Position numbers and translations under genes: made by a program. The notes beneath the pieces are model-generated. The model was not told the DNA's origin, did no database searches, and saw nothing but the letters and a program-made list of their open reading frames with translations. Below, in pieces: positions 34,946 to 45,430 of a DNA stretch of 64,000 nucleotides. This DNA is from Dipteronia dyeriana (lineage: Eukaryota > Streptophyta > Magnoliopsida > Sapindales > Sapindaceae), in contig CM065296.1 of assembly GCA_032871835.1 (NCBI GenBank), forward strand, positions 58,980,186 through 59,044,185, read 5' to 3'. Numbering within the stretch: position 1 is the stretch's first letter; every line of letters begins with the position of its first letter.

Positions 34946-35450
34946 AGACAAGGGACTAGTGAGCAGACTACCTCCATTTAAGTTTCAATAAAATTTCCAA
35001 CAACATTGTACTATATTACTTATCAATAAAGTCTACTTTCTCCATCTTCGATTGAATTCTACCATAATTTCTCCATATAAAACTAGGATCTACATGGGTA
35101 AGTCTGACATAATCATCTCAAGACCAAGGATTAGCTGGGAAAACCCCCTCAATATCCTTGATGCCTCGGCCGGGCACCACCCCCCGCCAAGAAGGATCTG
35201 TGTGTAAGAGCATAGCTTTCATCCAGATCTCAAGACCAAGAAATAGCTAGATAGCCATCCTGATGCCTTGGTTAGGCTACCACCCCTAAGAAGGATTTTA
35301 GTGTAAGAACACAGTTGCCATCCAGATCTTAAGACCAAAAATAGCTAGATAGCCCTCCTGATTCCTTGATCTAGCTATAGCCCCCCAAAAGAGCCCAAGA
35401 GTGGAAAACTCTCCTGTTTAAGATCCAATGTTCCAGTTATTACTGGTTAC
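34946..35450 (+). repeat. Tat 3' non-coding region with tandem repeats
   Basis: After pol, three diverged tandem units begin ATCTCAAGACCAAG/ATCTTAAGACCAAA at 35115, 35227 and 35326 (112 bp, 99 bp, and a shorter third to about 35400). Each contains TGATGCCTTG or TGATTCCTTG and AAGAAGGAT. Tandem repeats between pol and the 3' LTR are a known property of Tat/Ogre-type elements. The 3' LTR is not found; sequence changes character at about 35450. Confidence 0.7.
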
Positions 35451-35459
35451 TAATCTTCC

Positions 35460-35940
35460 ATGTGTATATGGTTTGATCTAGACAATTCTATCTTAATGAC
35501 ACCCGCTGGTAACAGGGCCGCATGGAACCCTCCTCCGGGTATAGTGGCAATTTACGGATCTGTGCTCAGTTGCAGGGTGACTCTTCCTTTTCAACTTTTC
35601 ATCGCCTGGTTCCTTACTGAAGTGGGGATTGCTACAACCCAAATTACCTTGAATAGCTATAGGATTTTGATGTGTATATGGCACATGTGAGGCCGGATGA
35701 AGTTGTCGCCACCTTCTCCTCATGAAATAAGGTAATTTTATACTCTTAGGCAATCTGGTCAGACTGTGACTTATTATCTTTTGTCCAACAACCCGGATAA
35801 CTTGATTTTCAAGGGAGTGAAGGTGAGTTGGGGCGTTGAAACTTCCCTAGATGTTAAGAAAAAGGGTTTTATCTGGGGTTTTCCCACTTCAAAAAAGTAT
35901 TGGAAAACAGTTGGTTTTTCGTAAGAGGGAACTGGGAAAA
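35460..35940 (+). pseudogene. Antisense ORF, N-terminal domain ('putative gypsy type transposon' type)
   Basis: The frame with ILMTPAGNRAAWNPPPG and VTLPFQLFIAWFLTEVGIATTQ, then a stop, NSYRILMCIW, and after a frame change NLIFKGVKVSWGV and KGFIWGFPTSKKYW, resembles the PF04195 'putative gypsy type transposon' domain found in plant extra ORFs. It runs plus-strand, opposite to the pol at 42500-45430. It is interrupted at 35940 by the family G element and resumes at 39672. Its function in the element is unknown. At least three disruptions (near 35688, 35731 and 35922). Confidence 0.65.
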
Positions 35941-36093
35941 TGATGAGAATTAATAAGCATCACCAAAGGATCCATTGCATATTCCAATTGGCTCAATTGG
36001 AATATGCAATGGATCATTTGGTGATGCTTCTTAATCCTCATCATTATTGGAATATGCAACAGATACTTTGGTGATGCTTCTTAATTCTCATCA
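35941..36093. repeat. Collapsed 3' LTR: three copies of the LTR start, two forming a palindrome
   Basis: The first ~50 bases of the family G LTR appear three times: 35941-35989 in plus orientation, 35995-36043 in minus, and 36044-36093 in minus next to the polypurine tract. The first two form a near-perfect inverted repeat of about 49-bp arms with the five-base centre GGCTC. The rest of the 3' LTR is missing. Confidence 0.85.
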
Positions 36094-36107
36094 TTCCCCC
36101 TCTCTTT
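36094..36107 (-). other. Polypurine tract of the second family G copy
   Basis: On the minus strand AAAGAGAGGGGGAA directly precedes TGATGAG, the LTR start at 36093. Confidence 0.75.
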
Positions 36108-37248
36108 AAAAGGATTCGTCCTCGAATCTTCACCATAATGTTGTTGATAGCCTCCGACACTTCATCAAAGCCTTGCAAATGAGAAACAACAACACTAGGC
36201 AAGGAAGGGTTAATTCCATTAGTACTAAAACAGGCCTCTGTGTACAAAAGTACAATCATTGGCTGATTTGAAAACAAATCCTTTTTGATCTCACACTCTC
36301 TTGCATAAAAACTCACTTGTTTTCTATCTTGTTTTTTCTCATCAGCCTCTTTTTTTTTACCTTTTTTTTTTTTTTGCTATTTCGGACTCTCTTTCTTTAG
36401 AACTCTCACACTCCTTTTTTACATTTCTTTTTTTTTTTAAGCGCACTTGATCTTCATATACGTGTCTTGGGCTTAAAGGTACAAAAGTGATTGACTTTTT
36501 ATTGGGTACAAAGGAGTATTTATTGGTATACCCATCATGGGTCACATGCCTATCAAACTGTCACGGTCTCCCCAAAAGGATATGGCTTACATTCATTGGT
36601 ACCACATCACAAAGGACTTCATCTTTGTATTTTTCCAACTGAAAATGACACCAACACCTGTTTAGTCACCTTGATTTCCCTGTTATCATATCGTAGCTTA
36701 TAAGGTTTTAGGTGCTTCAAAGTGGCCAAATTCAGTTTCTCTACAAAACTAGTGCTAGCCACATTAGTACACCTCCCCCCATCAATAATCATGCTACATA
36801 CCTTATCATTAACATGGCAGTGAGTGTGAAAAATATTGTCACTTTGTACCTCAACATCATCCATGGCTTGAGCACTAAGAGCTCTTCTTGCCACCAAAAG
36901 CTATCCATACCTACCTTCTATATTCCTATACCAAACTTCTCTACCTCCCATTCCAAGTCGAAATCTGCGCCCACCCACATTAGACATGCGATCATCCTCC
37001 TCTAGGTCATTCCCATAATCGCCTTCATAATCTTCCCTATGTGGGTTCCTTTCTATTTGTTCCACATTATGATCCCTGAATGGTAGCTCCCTTTACAAAC
37101 TAGACTCTGCTTTGTCTGTCCTATCATGCCCCTCACCGAACTTAATCTCCATCCGCTCCATATTTTTTTTTATGGTTTTATACAAACTATTGAGATTTAA
37201 CATTTATGGTGCATCATCGGATAAGTCTTTACTCTTATCATGTGTCAT
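36108..37248 (-). pseudogene. Truncated gag-protease polyprotein remnant, second copy
   Basis: Starts at the ATG at 37248 (M-T-H-D-K-S-K-D-L-S-D-D-A-P in frame, then an early stop). It includes DLEEDDRMSNVG and RRALSAQAMDDVEVQ. The protease-like VCSMIIDGGRCTNVAS (DGG kept, unlike DRG in the first copy) is followed by EKLNLATLKHLKPYKL, HILLGRP, the Lys/Glu-rich linker (36545-36360) and PSLPSVVVSHLQGFDEVS. That last motif is followed by the same direct jump to the polyprotein end (IRGRILLKRGG frame). Several stops and frameshifts. Same deletion structure as 232-1519. Confidence 0.85.
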
Positions 37249-37789
37249 ATTTTAAACCTGCAAAACAAAAAAAGCTAGTGTTTACCCTCAAAGTAAGCCT
37301 CACAAAACACTCCATCAAGTGTTTACCCTCAAAGATGGTGGCAGTCACACTCGTGTTTCACTCAATCTTTTGGCTTTTACCCTCTGATGAGCTCACAATC
37401 TCTTTCCTTTTTTCACTCTTTCAGTTTTTTTTTTTACTTAAACAGACACTCATAAAAAGGTCAAGAAATAAGATGTAACAAAAAAAAATAGGACAAGAAT
37501 AACAAATACGAGATTCTACTGGCAGATTTTTTTTTTTAATATCAACGCATAAAATCAAGAAAAGGAATAAAATTTGTTGATATAAGTTCAACTCCATGAC
37601 CCTTCCAAGAATTTTGTTTTACCCTTTTTTTCGGGATTTTTTTGGGATCTCCTTTTTTTTTTTATAACGAAGCTGATCAATTTTTTTTTTTAACGAAACT
37701 GATTTTTTTTAGATCAAACAGAAAAAAAAAATGAAGAAGAACAAGAATAGATTAAACCTAATTTTAGAAGCCTAAGCTTTGATACCAAC
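37249..37789 (-). other. Leader and primer-binding site of the second family G copy
   Basis: On the minus strand the PBS reads TGGTATCAAAGCTT (plus 37774-37787), two bases from the LTR, followed by a T-rich leader with long A/T runs. It corresponds to 1-231 and to the internal region of the TRIM-like elements. No gene is seen. Confidence 0.75.
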
Positions 37790-39666
37790 TGATATGAACC
37801 TTACCAAGAACAGTGAGACCCGGAACCAATATATGGTAACCAAGAACAGTGAGACCTGGAACCAATAAATGGTAGCAAGGATCGTTTTCTAATTCAAGTT
37901 TATAAACAAAGAAAATAAAAAAGGACTGCGAGCAGTTATCTATATGGAGATAAGAACCAACGGTATCAAGAAGGTTGTAGATGCCACACTCAAGAATAAG
38001 AAAGAAGGTGAGTGATAAGTCAGAGTTTGAATGCCACAACGTAGAACCTTGATAAGTTCACAGTCAAATGAAGAACCAAGAGAAAACGTTTTCTCAAATA
38101 ATATTATTTTATTCAAAATCAATTCTAGTCTTTAAATTACATCAATTGGTCCCCTTTACACTAAAATATCTAAGTCCTAAAAAGGGAATAAATATTAGAC
38201 AATTATTGCGTTACAATCAGGAAAAGAAATGCAAACAAATTTAGGAAACAACTAAAGACTAAAAACTAACAACTACTTGATTTGTTCCTTATTTGGAAAG
38301 TTGAATTCAGGAAACAAATCAACTATTTTTTTGGGGAAAAATAAATAAAATAAGGAATATGCTAAGTAGGAAATATGCTTAAATTGGATTCTCCTCCAAC
38401 CATACGTCGCCCAAAAAGTAGGAAATATGGTGAAATTCAGACTGCTCAGCTCAAGTCTTCGCGCAATAGGATAGATGGCTGAATTTGGACTTGTTATCTG
38501 TTTTGGATGACGGAGTCTTCATAGCATCTGTAGAGCTTTCTTGGGCTTTCCAGAAACATATTATAACAGATAATCCATCTTTAGATGCTCTCTATAGAGG
38601 CCCACGAAGTTCAGCCCGGATTTGGTCTTCATGTGGGCTGAATTTGGATTTTAGCAACTTAGAATCAACCCATCATTAAATGTTTCTTTAATCCTCTTGC
38701 CTCCTTGTAATAAGCCCAATTGGAATATGCAATGGATCCTTTGGTGATGCTGATATGAACCTCACCAAGAGCAGTGAGACCCGGAACCAATATATGGCAA
38801 CGAAGGATCGTTTTCTAATCAAGTTTTTAAACAAGAATATTATCGGACCGCGACCCGTTACCTATAAGGAGGTAAGAACCAATGGTATCAAGAAAGTTGT
38901 AGATGCTACACTCAAGAATAAGAAAGAAGGTGAGTGATATGTCAAGATTTGAACGCCACAAGGTAAAACCTTGATAAGTTCACAAGTTCTATGAAGAACC
39001 AAAGAGAAAATTCTCTCAAATTTATTTCTATTCAAAAATCTATTCTCAAATTACATCAATTGGTCCCTTTTATACTAAAAATATCTAAGACCTAAAAGGG
39101 AATAAATATTAGGCAATTAATGTCTTACAATTTAGGTAAATAAATGCTAACAAATTTAGGAAACAACTAAAGACTAAAAACTAGCAACTAGTTGATTTGT
39201 TCCTTTTTTGGGGAATATATATAAAATAGGGAATATGCTAAAGTAGGAAATATACTGAAATTGGATTCTCCTCCAACCATACGTCGCCCAAAAAAATAGG
39301 AAATATTATGAAATTCGGACTGCTCAGCTCAAGTCTTCGCGCAATAAGATAGATTACCGAATTTGGACTTGTTGTGATCTGTTTCGGAGGATGGGGTCTT
39401 CATAGAATCGGTAGATATTGTCTTGGGATTTCCGAAAAAATATTATATTAGAAAATCCGACTTCAGATGCTCTTTGTAGAGGTCCACAAAGTTCAGCCCG
39501 GATTTGGTCTTCATGTGGGCCGAATTTGGACTTTAGCAACTCAGAACCAGCCCATCATTTAATGATTCTTTGATCCTCTTGCCCCTTTTAATTGGCCCAA
39601 TTGGAACATGCAATGGTTCCTGATGACGCTTCTTAATTCTCATTAGATGCTTCTTAATTCTCATTA
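37790..39666 (-). repeat. 5' LTR of the second family G copy, split by a solo LTR
   Basis: Consists of 37790-38750 and 39651-39666. The inner end starts TGATATGAACC on the plus strand. The outer end is ...TTCTCATTA (expected CATCA, one change). A 36-bp tandem duplication lies at 37803-37874. Without the insert the LTR is about 977 bp. Confidence 0.8.
38751..39645 (-). mobile_element. Solo family G LTR inside a family G LTR
   Basis: 895 bp from TGATATGAACC (38751) to TTCTCATTA (39645), flanked by the perfect duplication GATGC (38746-38750 and 39646-39650). There is no internal sequence, so this is a solo LTR left by LTR-LTR recombination. On the minus strand its first part encodes the polyprotein end (PLHVPIGPIKRGKRIKES in frame). 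It carries the reverse-complement TATA motif near 39067-39076. Confidence 0.85.
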
Positions 39667-39671
39667 TAAAA

Positions 39672-41690
39672 CCAGGTCGAGCTTTCAGTTGGTGAAGCTC
39701 TGGACGTTCTGAAGGTTCCTCGTTACTTATACTCTCCCAATTGTTGGAACAAAACACCGCCCATTGTCACTGATGCTGAGTTGTCTAACCTTGCTCGGGT
39801 AGCTATACGTACTTTGAAAAAAAGAAGTAGGTCCTACCTTTTTGATAAGATCTTTTTGACTTCTTTGCTCAGATTTCTACTCGTCGTAGACAATGGAAGT
39901 GAGCTTTCCTATTCTTATTTTGCCGCTTTTACCATTTTATATCGTTTAACTCCTTATCCCTTTCGAATTCAGTGTACAGTATGGTTATCGTCTGTGATGC
40001 CCAGGTTCACCTGGTAAAGGTGATTATTCAGGCGAGTCGTAAAGAGGCTTCTCATCAAAGGGAAGAGGGGATTGCTTTGTCTAATGATGAATCAGATGAG
40101 AATTCTGAGGAAGCAGATGAACAAGTTCCTGAGTACACCCCTAAGGAGGTCGTCTAGCCAAATGTGGGGGAATCAAGTGGCCTGAGTGGTCTCATTGGTC
40201 CTGATAATAACCAAGGTATGCTTAAGGATGTGGGCAGGCAAGAAAGGCATCCTGTTGGTGTAGCATCTGAGGGGCCTAGCTCCCCCGCCGATGGGGGCAT
40301 GGAAGGAGTTAGGGGACCCCCTGCTGAACATGTTGATCCTTCACTTCCTAGTTTTTTTAGGAATTTTCAAGATATAACTAAGGACCAAGAATACCCTACG
40401 GTTGATCTTGGTTTCCACCGCACTCGGGCCGAAAAAAGGAAGGCAACTTATTCTCTTGCTCGACCTCCTCGAAAAGTTTCAAGAATGGTGTCGTTCATCG
40501 TGTCGAGCGATGAAGATGCTAACGTTAGGGATTCCGTGAGTGCTCAAATGGAGAAGTCTTTGGAAGAAGGGGAGAATCCTCGAGGGAGTTTAAACAGAGA
40601 GAACTCCCTACCCCCTAAGGTTAAAACATTAAAAGCAGGGTTCTCAGAATAACCTATAAGCACTTCCCACTAGGATATACTGAAGACCATGTCTTCCGAC
40701 CATGCTTTTATTGGTAATGATCACTGGAGCCACTTCAGAAATGGTTCCCCTATGGAGTGCCTTTAAAATATTTTCAACAGTGCGACCTATTTAAGACTTC
40801 TGAACCGTACTTCGCAGTAATGCGCCTTAATTTGGGCCTTTTAAACTTTTTTCCCTATAGGTGGTTGCTGAGTTGGCTGAGGTTGTTCAGATGCAACAGC
40901 ACCAAGCTGATTAGATAAGAAGTTTGGAAGCTCATTTAAAGGAGAGTGAGTATAACTGTGCTCGGATTGAGGTGTTCTATCAAAGGGAGGTGAGTTCTGC
41001 CCAGGAGTTCGTTGATCGCTGCTTAGCAAAACAGATGGAGGTCGAGGAAAGGGCCTTTGCTACGGAGGATAAGGCTAAGTCCTTACTAGACTTGCTCTTC
41101 GTTGCCCAGAAGTCAATGCTTCGGGCTGAGTTGGAGGCCAAAAAAATTAAGTCATCTAATGAGGGAAAAATTAAAGATCTTAAGCGCCAAGCTTTGATGA
41201 TTGAGTACCTCTCAAAAGAAGGTAGGTAGGAACTTAAAGTTCAAGGGGTTTATCACTTAAAAGGATCTCCAGCTTAAGATGCCTTACTCCTTAAGAAGTT
41301 CCAGCATTTAGCTGGCGAGTTCTTCAAGGTAAAAAATAGGGTGACTGACAAGGCTCCAGCCAAATGGGAATTATAAAACAAAACCATGTCGACCAGTCCT
41401 TGGAGTCTCTTTAAACTCAGATGAGGGAGTGGAGAGCTTATAACCCCATCCTATGCATCTGGATGTCTCAGCCGAGCATTCTCTTTCAACTTTTTATTCT
41501 AGCCAGGAAGCAGGGGTGGATGGGTCTGAGCTCGTAGTTGGACTTGTCTTCAGAAAGGATTATAGTGAGTGGATGGATGATCTGGTTGACACAATTATAT
41601 GGCCTTCAAACGAAAGTCTTCTTCACGAATATGAGATGGTCCCTGATCCAAGCATCGGCAAGAGCTCTAAATCCTTGGCCCCACCTTAGG
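39672..41690 (+). pseudogene. Antisense ORF, C-terminal part with coiled coil
   Basis: Resumes the ORF of 35460-35940: ALDVLKVPRYLYSPNCW and AELSNLARVAIRTLKK, then an acidic segment (ALSNDESDENSEEADEQVP). A 162-aa open stretch of low complexity (40164-40652) follows. A coiled-coil segment at 40918-41229 has KQMEVEERAFATEDKAKSLL, and the end is an acidic segment at 41453-41689 (YSEWMDDLVDTIIWPSN). Candidate introns are GTGAGC (39899) to ATTCAG (about 39972) and an acceptor CCCTATAG at 40860. Stops interrupt it. Overall it is like the extra ORF of Tat elements, with no known enzyme domain. Confidence 0.6.
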
Positions 41691-42500
41691 TGGACATGTA
41701 AAAGTTTACATATTGTTTATAAATTTTTGTATTTGCGTAATTACTTTTTGCCATTAATTTGTTCTTATGAATGTTGAAATGCTGAATGTTAAAATGCCAA
41801 ATATCTTATTATCTGGCTTGCTTAAAACGCCAAGTATCTTATTAACTGGTTATGCCAAGTATATTATTTAACTGGCTGATATCGTTATCTGAGTAACTTC
41901 AACTTTTTTAAATGCCAAGAATCTTATTTAACTGGCTAATATAAGTAACTGAGTAATCTTGAAACAAAAGCAAGTGGAATTGCACTTGTTTTTTATACTC
42001 GGTTGCTATCCAAACGTTGCATCAAGGCTCGCAACGATCATACGATTGGATCCTTGCACATGTCACTGAGGACGTCTCCTAGTTTTGTCTGTGCAAGGGT
42101 TTGCCGAATCGTTAAGCTCTGGATTGCTTAACACATCTACTTAACCCACCGGTATTTACCCAACGGTGCCCCGACCCGTTTCCAGAATCTAGTGCATCGA
42201 GTTTGCCTTTTGTCCAGGGTCTTCGTTGACCTTGCTCAGCTGGCATGCTCTTTTAAGTTTTTCTACCCATTCAGAATTTTTACCAAATTAATGGCCCCAA
42301 GCATTTTATCGTATGTCAATTCTTTAGCCATATGTTCTTGTTACCATATGCTCATTTTTTGGGAATCTCGTGTCGGGTTTTTATTTATAATTCTGCAAAA
42401 CTAACAAATTATGGAAAAAATATCGAAAGGATTTTTAAGAATAAATTACTAAAAACATACTGACTAAAGAAATAAAGCCTAAAATTAGGGAATTTCAAGG
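41691..42500. repeat. Inter-ORF region with short tandem repeats
   Basis: Between the antisense ORF and pol. At 41770-41960, four to five diverged units contain TGCCAA(G/A)TATCTTATT and AACTGGCT. The remainder is A/T-rich without a gene. Its position matches the tandem-repeat zone known between pol and the extra ORF in Tat elements. Confidence 0.6.
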
Positions 42501-45430
42501 ATAAAAAATCTTCGGGTATTGGGTGTTGCATGGTCGCGGTCAAACACTCCATCTGGTCGGGCAATCCATTATACTCCATGTCCGGCCATTCCTTCAATTT
42601 TGTATGGTCCTTCCCATTTGTGAGCCAACTAGCCTGTGACTTTATCTTTTGTGTTCAAAGATTTGAGTGCCAGGTCTCCCATTCGAAACTTCCAAACCCG
42701 TACATGAGAATTGTAGTGCTTAGCCACTCTTTACTGATATGCCGCATTTCGCACTTGGGATTTCACCCTTTTTTCTTCTAACTCATCCAGGCCTTGTAAC
42801 AACATATTAATATTATGATCTTCATCATATAACATAACTCTGGGCAACATATATGATGTTTCTGCCGAGATGACGGCCTCTACTCTTAATGCCAAAGAAA
42901 AGGGTGTTTCGTATGTAGAAGTCCTTAGTGTTGTCCGATAAGCCAATAATACTGCAGTAAGTTTTTCAACCCAATGGGTTTCGGCTTGTCCATTTGTTTG
43001 ACGGTGGGCAAGTGTAGCATAATAATTTGAAATATGGTACTCGCTACACAATTGCCTAAATTTTTTATTGTCAAATTTGGTGTTGTTATCAGTGATAATA
43101 GTATTTAAGACTCCAAACCATTTAGTGAAATAATCTTCCACCCACTTAGTGAAATAATCAGCAACCATAATTGCATGCTTTGCTCCACCCCCTATTCCTA
43201 CTAGCATCAGACCAATTAAGTCCAAGCCCCACATGGCGAACGACCATGGGGATGTGAGACTTTTGAAGTGTTCAGGGGGTTGCCGAATGTCATTAGTAAT
43301 CCTTTGGCAAGCGTTGTAACTTTTTGAATATCGTTGTGCATCAAAGAACAGAGAAGGCCAGCAAAAACCTTGCCTGAGTACCTTGTGTGCTAAGCTTTTA
43401 CCTCCTGTATGGTTTTCACACACACCACTATGGATATCCTTTAATATCCGATGTGCATCTTCCTCGATCTGCACCTTTGGAGCATTTGGGAAAATCCCCT
43501 TCTGTATAATTCTCCTCCAATTATAGTATACCTGGTTGACCTGTACTTGATGTGTTTTGCCTCAAAGGAGTCTTCCAGAAGTATATCCTTCCAAGTACCG
43601 TTTTAGTTGAGTCATCTAATCGTCTGGAGGAGTTTGGATTTCAGAAACACCAAGGTCTTTCAGCTCAGCTATACGTGGCCAAAAAAGATGTGCTACTAGG
43701 ATATTATTTGGTCTGTTTATGGTTGTTGTAAATGCTAGCTTGGTCAAAGCATCTGCTTTTTCATTTTCTTCCCGAGGGATCTGGACAATCCAATATTCTT
43801 TGAACCGTTGGAGGAGTTGTTTTACTATGCCCAAGTAAGCCATCATATTTTCATCTCTGGTCTGATATTCATCTAGTATTTGGTTGACGACTACCTGAGA
43901 GTCGCTGAATATCTCGACCTCATCTGCTCCGAGTACGATGCAAACTCTAAGCCCTACCAGCAATGCCTCATATTCTACTTGGTTGTTTGTTGCTTTGAAG
44001 TCGAATCTTATGGCACATTCAACGTCATCTTCTTCATGGGTTCATACCACAATCCCTGCCCCGCTGCCATAAGTGTTTGAAGAGCCGTCAATATATAATT
44101 TCCATGAGAAACATCTACCCAACATTCTTTTTGCCTCTAGATCGGGCTCTTCGAACTCTGCTATAAAATCCACCATTGCTTGGCCCTTAAGTGATGTCTT
44201 ATGATCATATTTAATATTGAATTCACTCAGCTCGATTGCCCCTTTGGTTAATCTCCCTGAAATCTCAGGTTTCTGTAGAAATTGCCTAAACGGACAGTCG
44301 GTGAATGCCTAGACTGTATGTGCCTGAAAATACAACCTCACCTTTCTTGCTGCCAAAAACTAATGCTAAAGCCATCTTTTCTGCCTGAGAATATCTGGTT
44401 TCAGTCAGAAGAAAAGCCTTGCTGGTATAGTATACTGGCCTTTGTATTCCATCCTCTGTTCTGACTAGGACCGAGCTTACGACTAATTCTGTAAGGGAAA
44501 AATACAGATAAAGTACTTCTCATTCCTTTGGTTTCGAGAGGATAGGTGCCTGTCCTAAGTATTCTTTTATCTTCCGAAATGTCTGTTAACATTTTGCATT
44601 CCATTCGAGTCCCTTCCCTTTTATGATTATTTTAAAAGATGTGCATCTGTCCATGGCTTTCGAAATGAATCTGGCGAGGGACACTAGGGATCACGTCAGG
44701 CGTTGCACCTCTTTTAAGGTTCTTGGAGAAATCATTTCTTCAATGGCTTTAATCTTCTCGGGATTTACTTTGGTCCCTCTCTGGTGAACTTGAAAACCTA
44801 GGAATCTTCTCCAAGGAACCCCGAACAGGTACTTGCTCAGATTTAACTTCATCCGGTATCTGCTCAGGACATCAAATGTTTTGTGCATGTCCGAAGTGTG
44901 CTTAGATCTTGTGATACTTTTGGATAACATAACGTCTATATAGACCTCCACGTTCCAACATATTTGACGAGCGAAAATTCTATTGACCAGTCTTTTGTAT
45001 GTGGCCCTAAAACTTTTTAGCCTAAAGGGCATCACTGTATAGCAGTATAGACTCTGGTCGGTTATGAATGCCATTTTTTTTCATCTGCTTTGTTCATCCT
45101 AATCTGGTTATATCCTGAATAGACGTCCATGAAACTGAGCAGTTCATGACCTGATGTAGCATCGACTAACTGGTATATTATGGTAAGTGGAAAACTATCT
45201 TTTGGGTAGGCTTTGTTCAAATCTGTGAAATCCACGCACATTCTCCATTGAACATTTTTCTTCTAGACTAACACCACATTCGCCACCCACTGCGGATAAT
45301 TGATTTCTCTTATTGATCCTACAACGAGCAACTTTTCTACCTTCTGCTCGATTGCCCGACTCCTTTCGAGGTTAAAAGATCTTGAGTTACAGGTTTTATG
45401 CTCGGATCCAAAGCCAAGTGATGTGATATC
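42500..45430 (-). pseudogene. Tat/Retand-like pol (RT, RNase H, aRNH, IN), broken
   Basis: Reading down the minus strand: HHLALDPSIKPVTQ and the RT fingers (NYPQWVANVVLV), LLSFMDVYSGYNQIRM, then VEVYIDVMLSKS, in which the YIDD box is YIDV, so catalysis is lost. VPWRRFLGFQVHQRG follows. RNase H is degraded (44690-44200). The archaeal-type RNase H is well kept: LYIDGSS (44107-44087), NNQVEYEALLVG and IFSDSQVVVNQILDEY, with the acidic residues present. The integrase (43474-42731) has ITDNNTKFDN but has lost stretches around the core, shown by a repeated DYFTKWVEDYFTKW and by the join before HWVEKLTAVLLAY. The aRNH supports Tat lineage. Non-functional. Confidence 0.85.

Larger units (their letters stand above)
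17616..35450 (+). mobile_element. Tat-lineage Ty3/gypsy element, split by a SIRE-like element
   Basis: 5' LTR (17616-18843), PBS, gag, protease, RT, RNase H, aRNH remnant and IN (to about 34945), then 3' non-coding tandem repeats. The Tat assignment rests on the PBS, the gag-PR motifs and the extra RNase H region between RNase H and IN. A complete SIRE-like element lies within gag (20473-30976). The 3' LTR was not found; the element appears to be cut near 35450 by the minus-strand Retand-like element. Many stops and frameshifts make it non-autonomous. Confidence 0.8.
35941..39666 (-). mobile_element. Family G Ty3/gypsy deletion derivative, second copy
   Basis: Read on the minus strand: 5' LTR (39666-37790, itself split), PBS, leader, gag-protease remnant (37248-36108), polypurine tract, and a collapsed 3' LTR (36093-35941). 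It carries the same gag-to-protease join and the same lack of knuckle, RT and IN as the element at 1-4604. Flanks GAAAA (35936-35940) and TAAAA (39667-39671) may be the target duplication with one change. The antisense ORF of the host element reads across the site. Confidence 0.8.
35460..45430 (-). mobile_element. Tat/Retand-like element with antisense ORF, both ends missing
   Basis: Minus-strand pol (45430 to about 42500) is followed by A/T-rich tandem repeats (about 41770-41960), then a plus-strand ORF pair (39672-41690 and 35460-35940) antisense to pol. This order, pol - tandem repeats - antisense ORF, is described for some Tat-lineage plant elements. A family G element splits the antisense ORF (35941-39666). 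A copia LTR cuts pol at 45431. Gag, protease and both LTRs are not seen. Confidence 0.7.

Noticed and set aside
34946..35460. 3' LTR of the plus-strand Tat element
   Set aside because: No similarity to 17616-18843 was seen; the region holds tandem repeats, then unrelated sequence.
35941..36043. Palindrome as a microRNA gene
   Set aside because: Its arms are LTR ends and a miRNA role cannot be supported without small-RNA data.
40164..40652. 162-aa frame as an independent host gene
   Set aside because: In frame-order and context it belongs to the antisense extra ORF of the Tat/Retand-like element; composition is low complexity and stops flank it.
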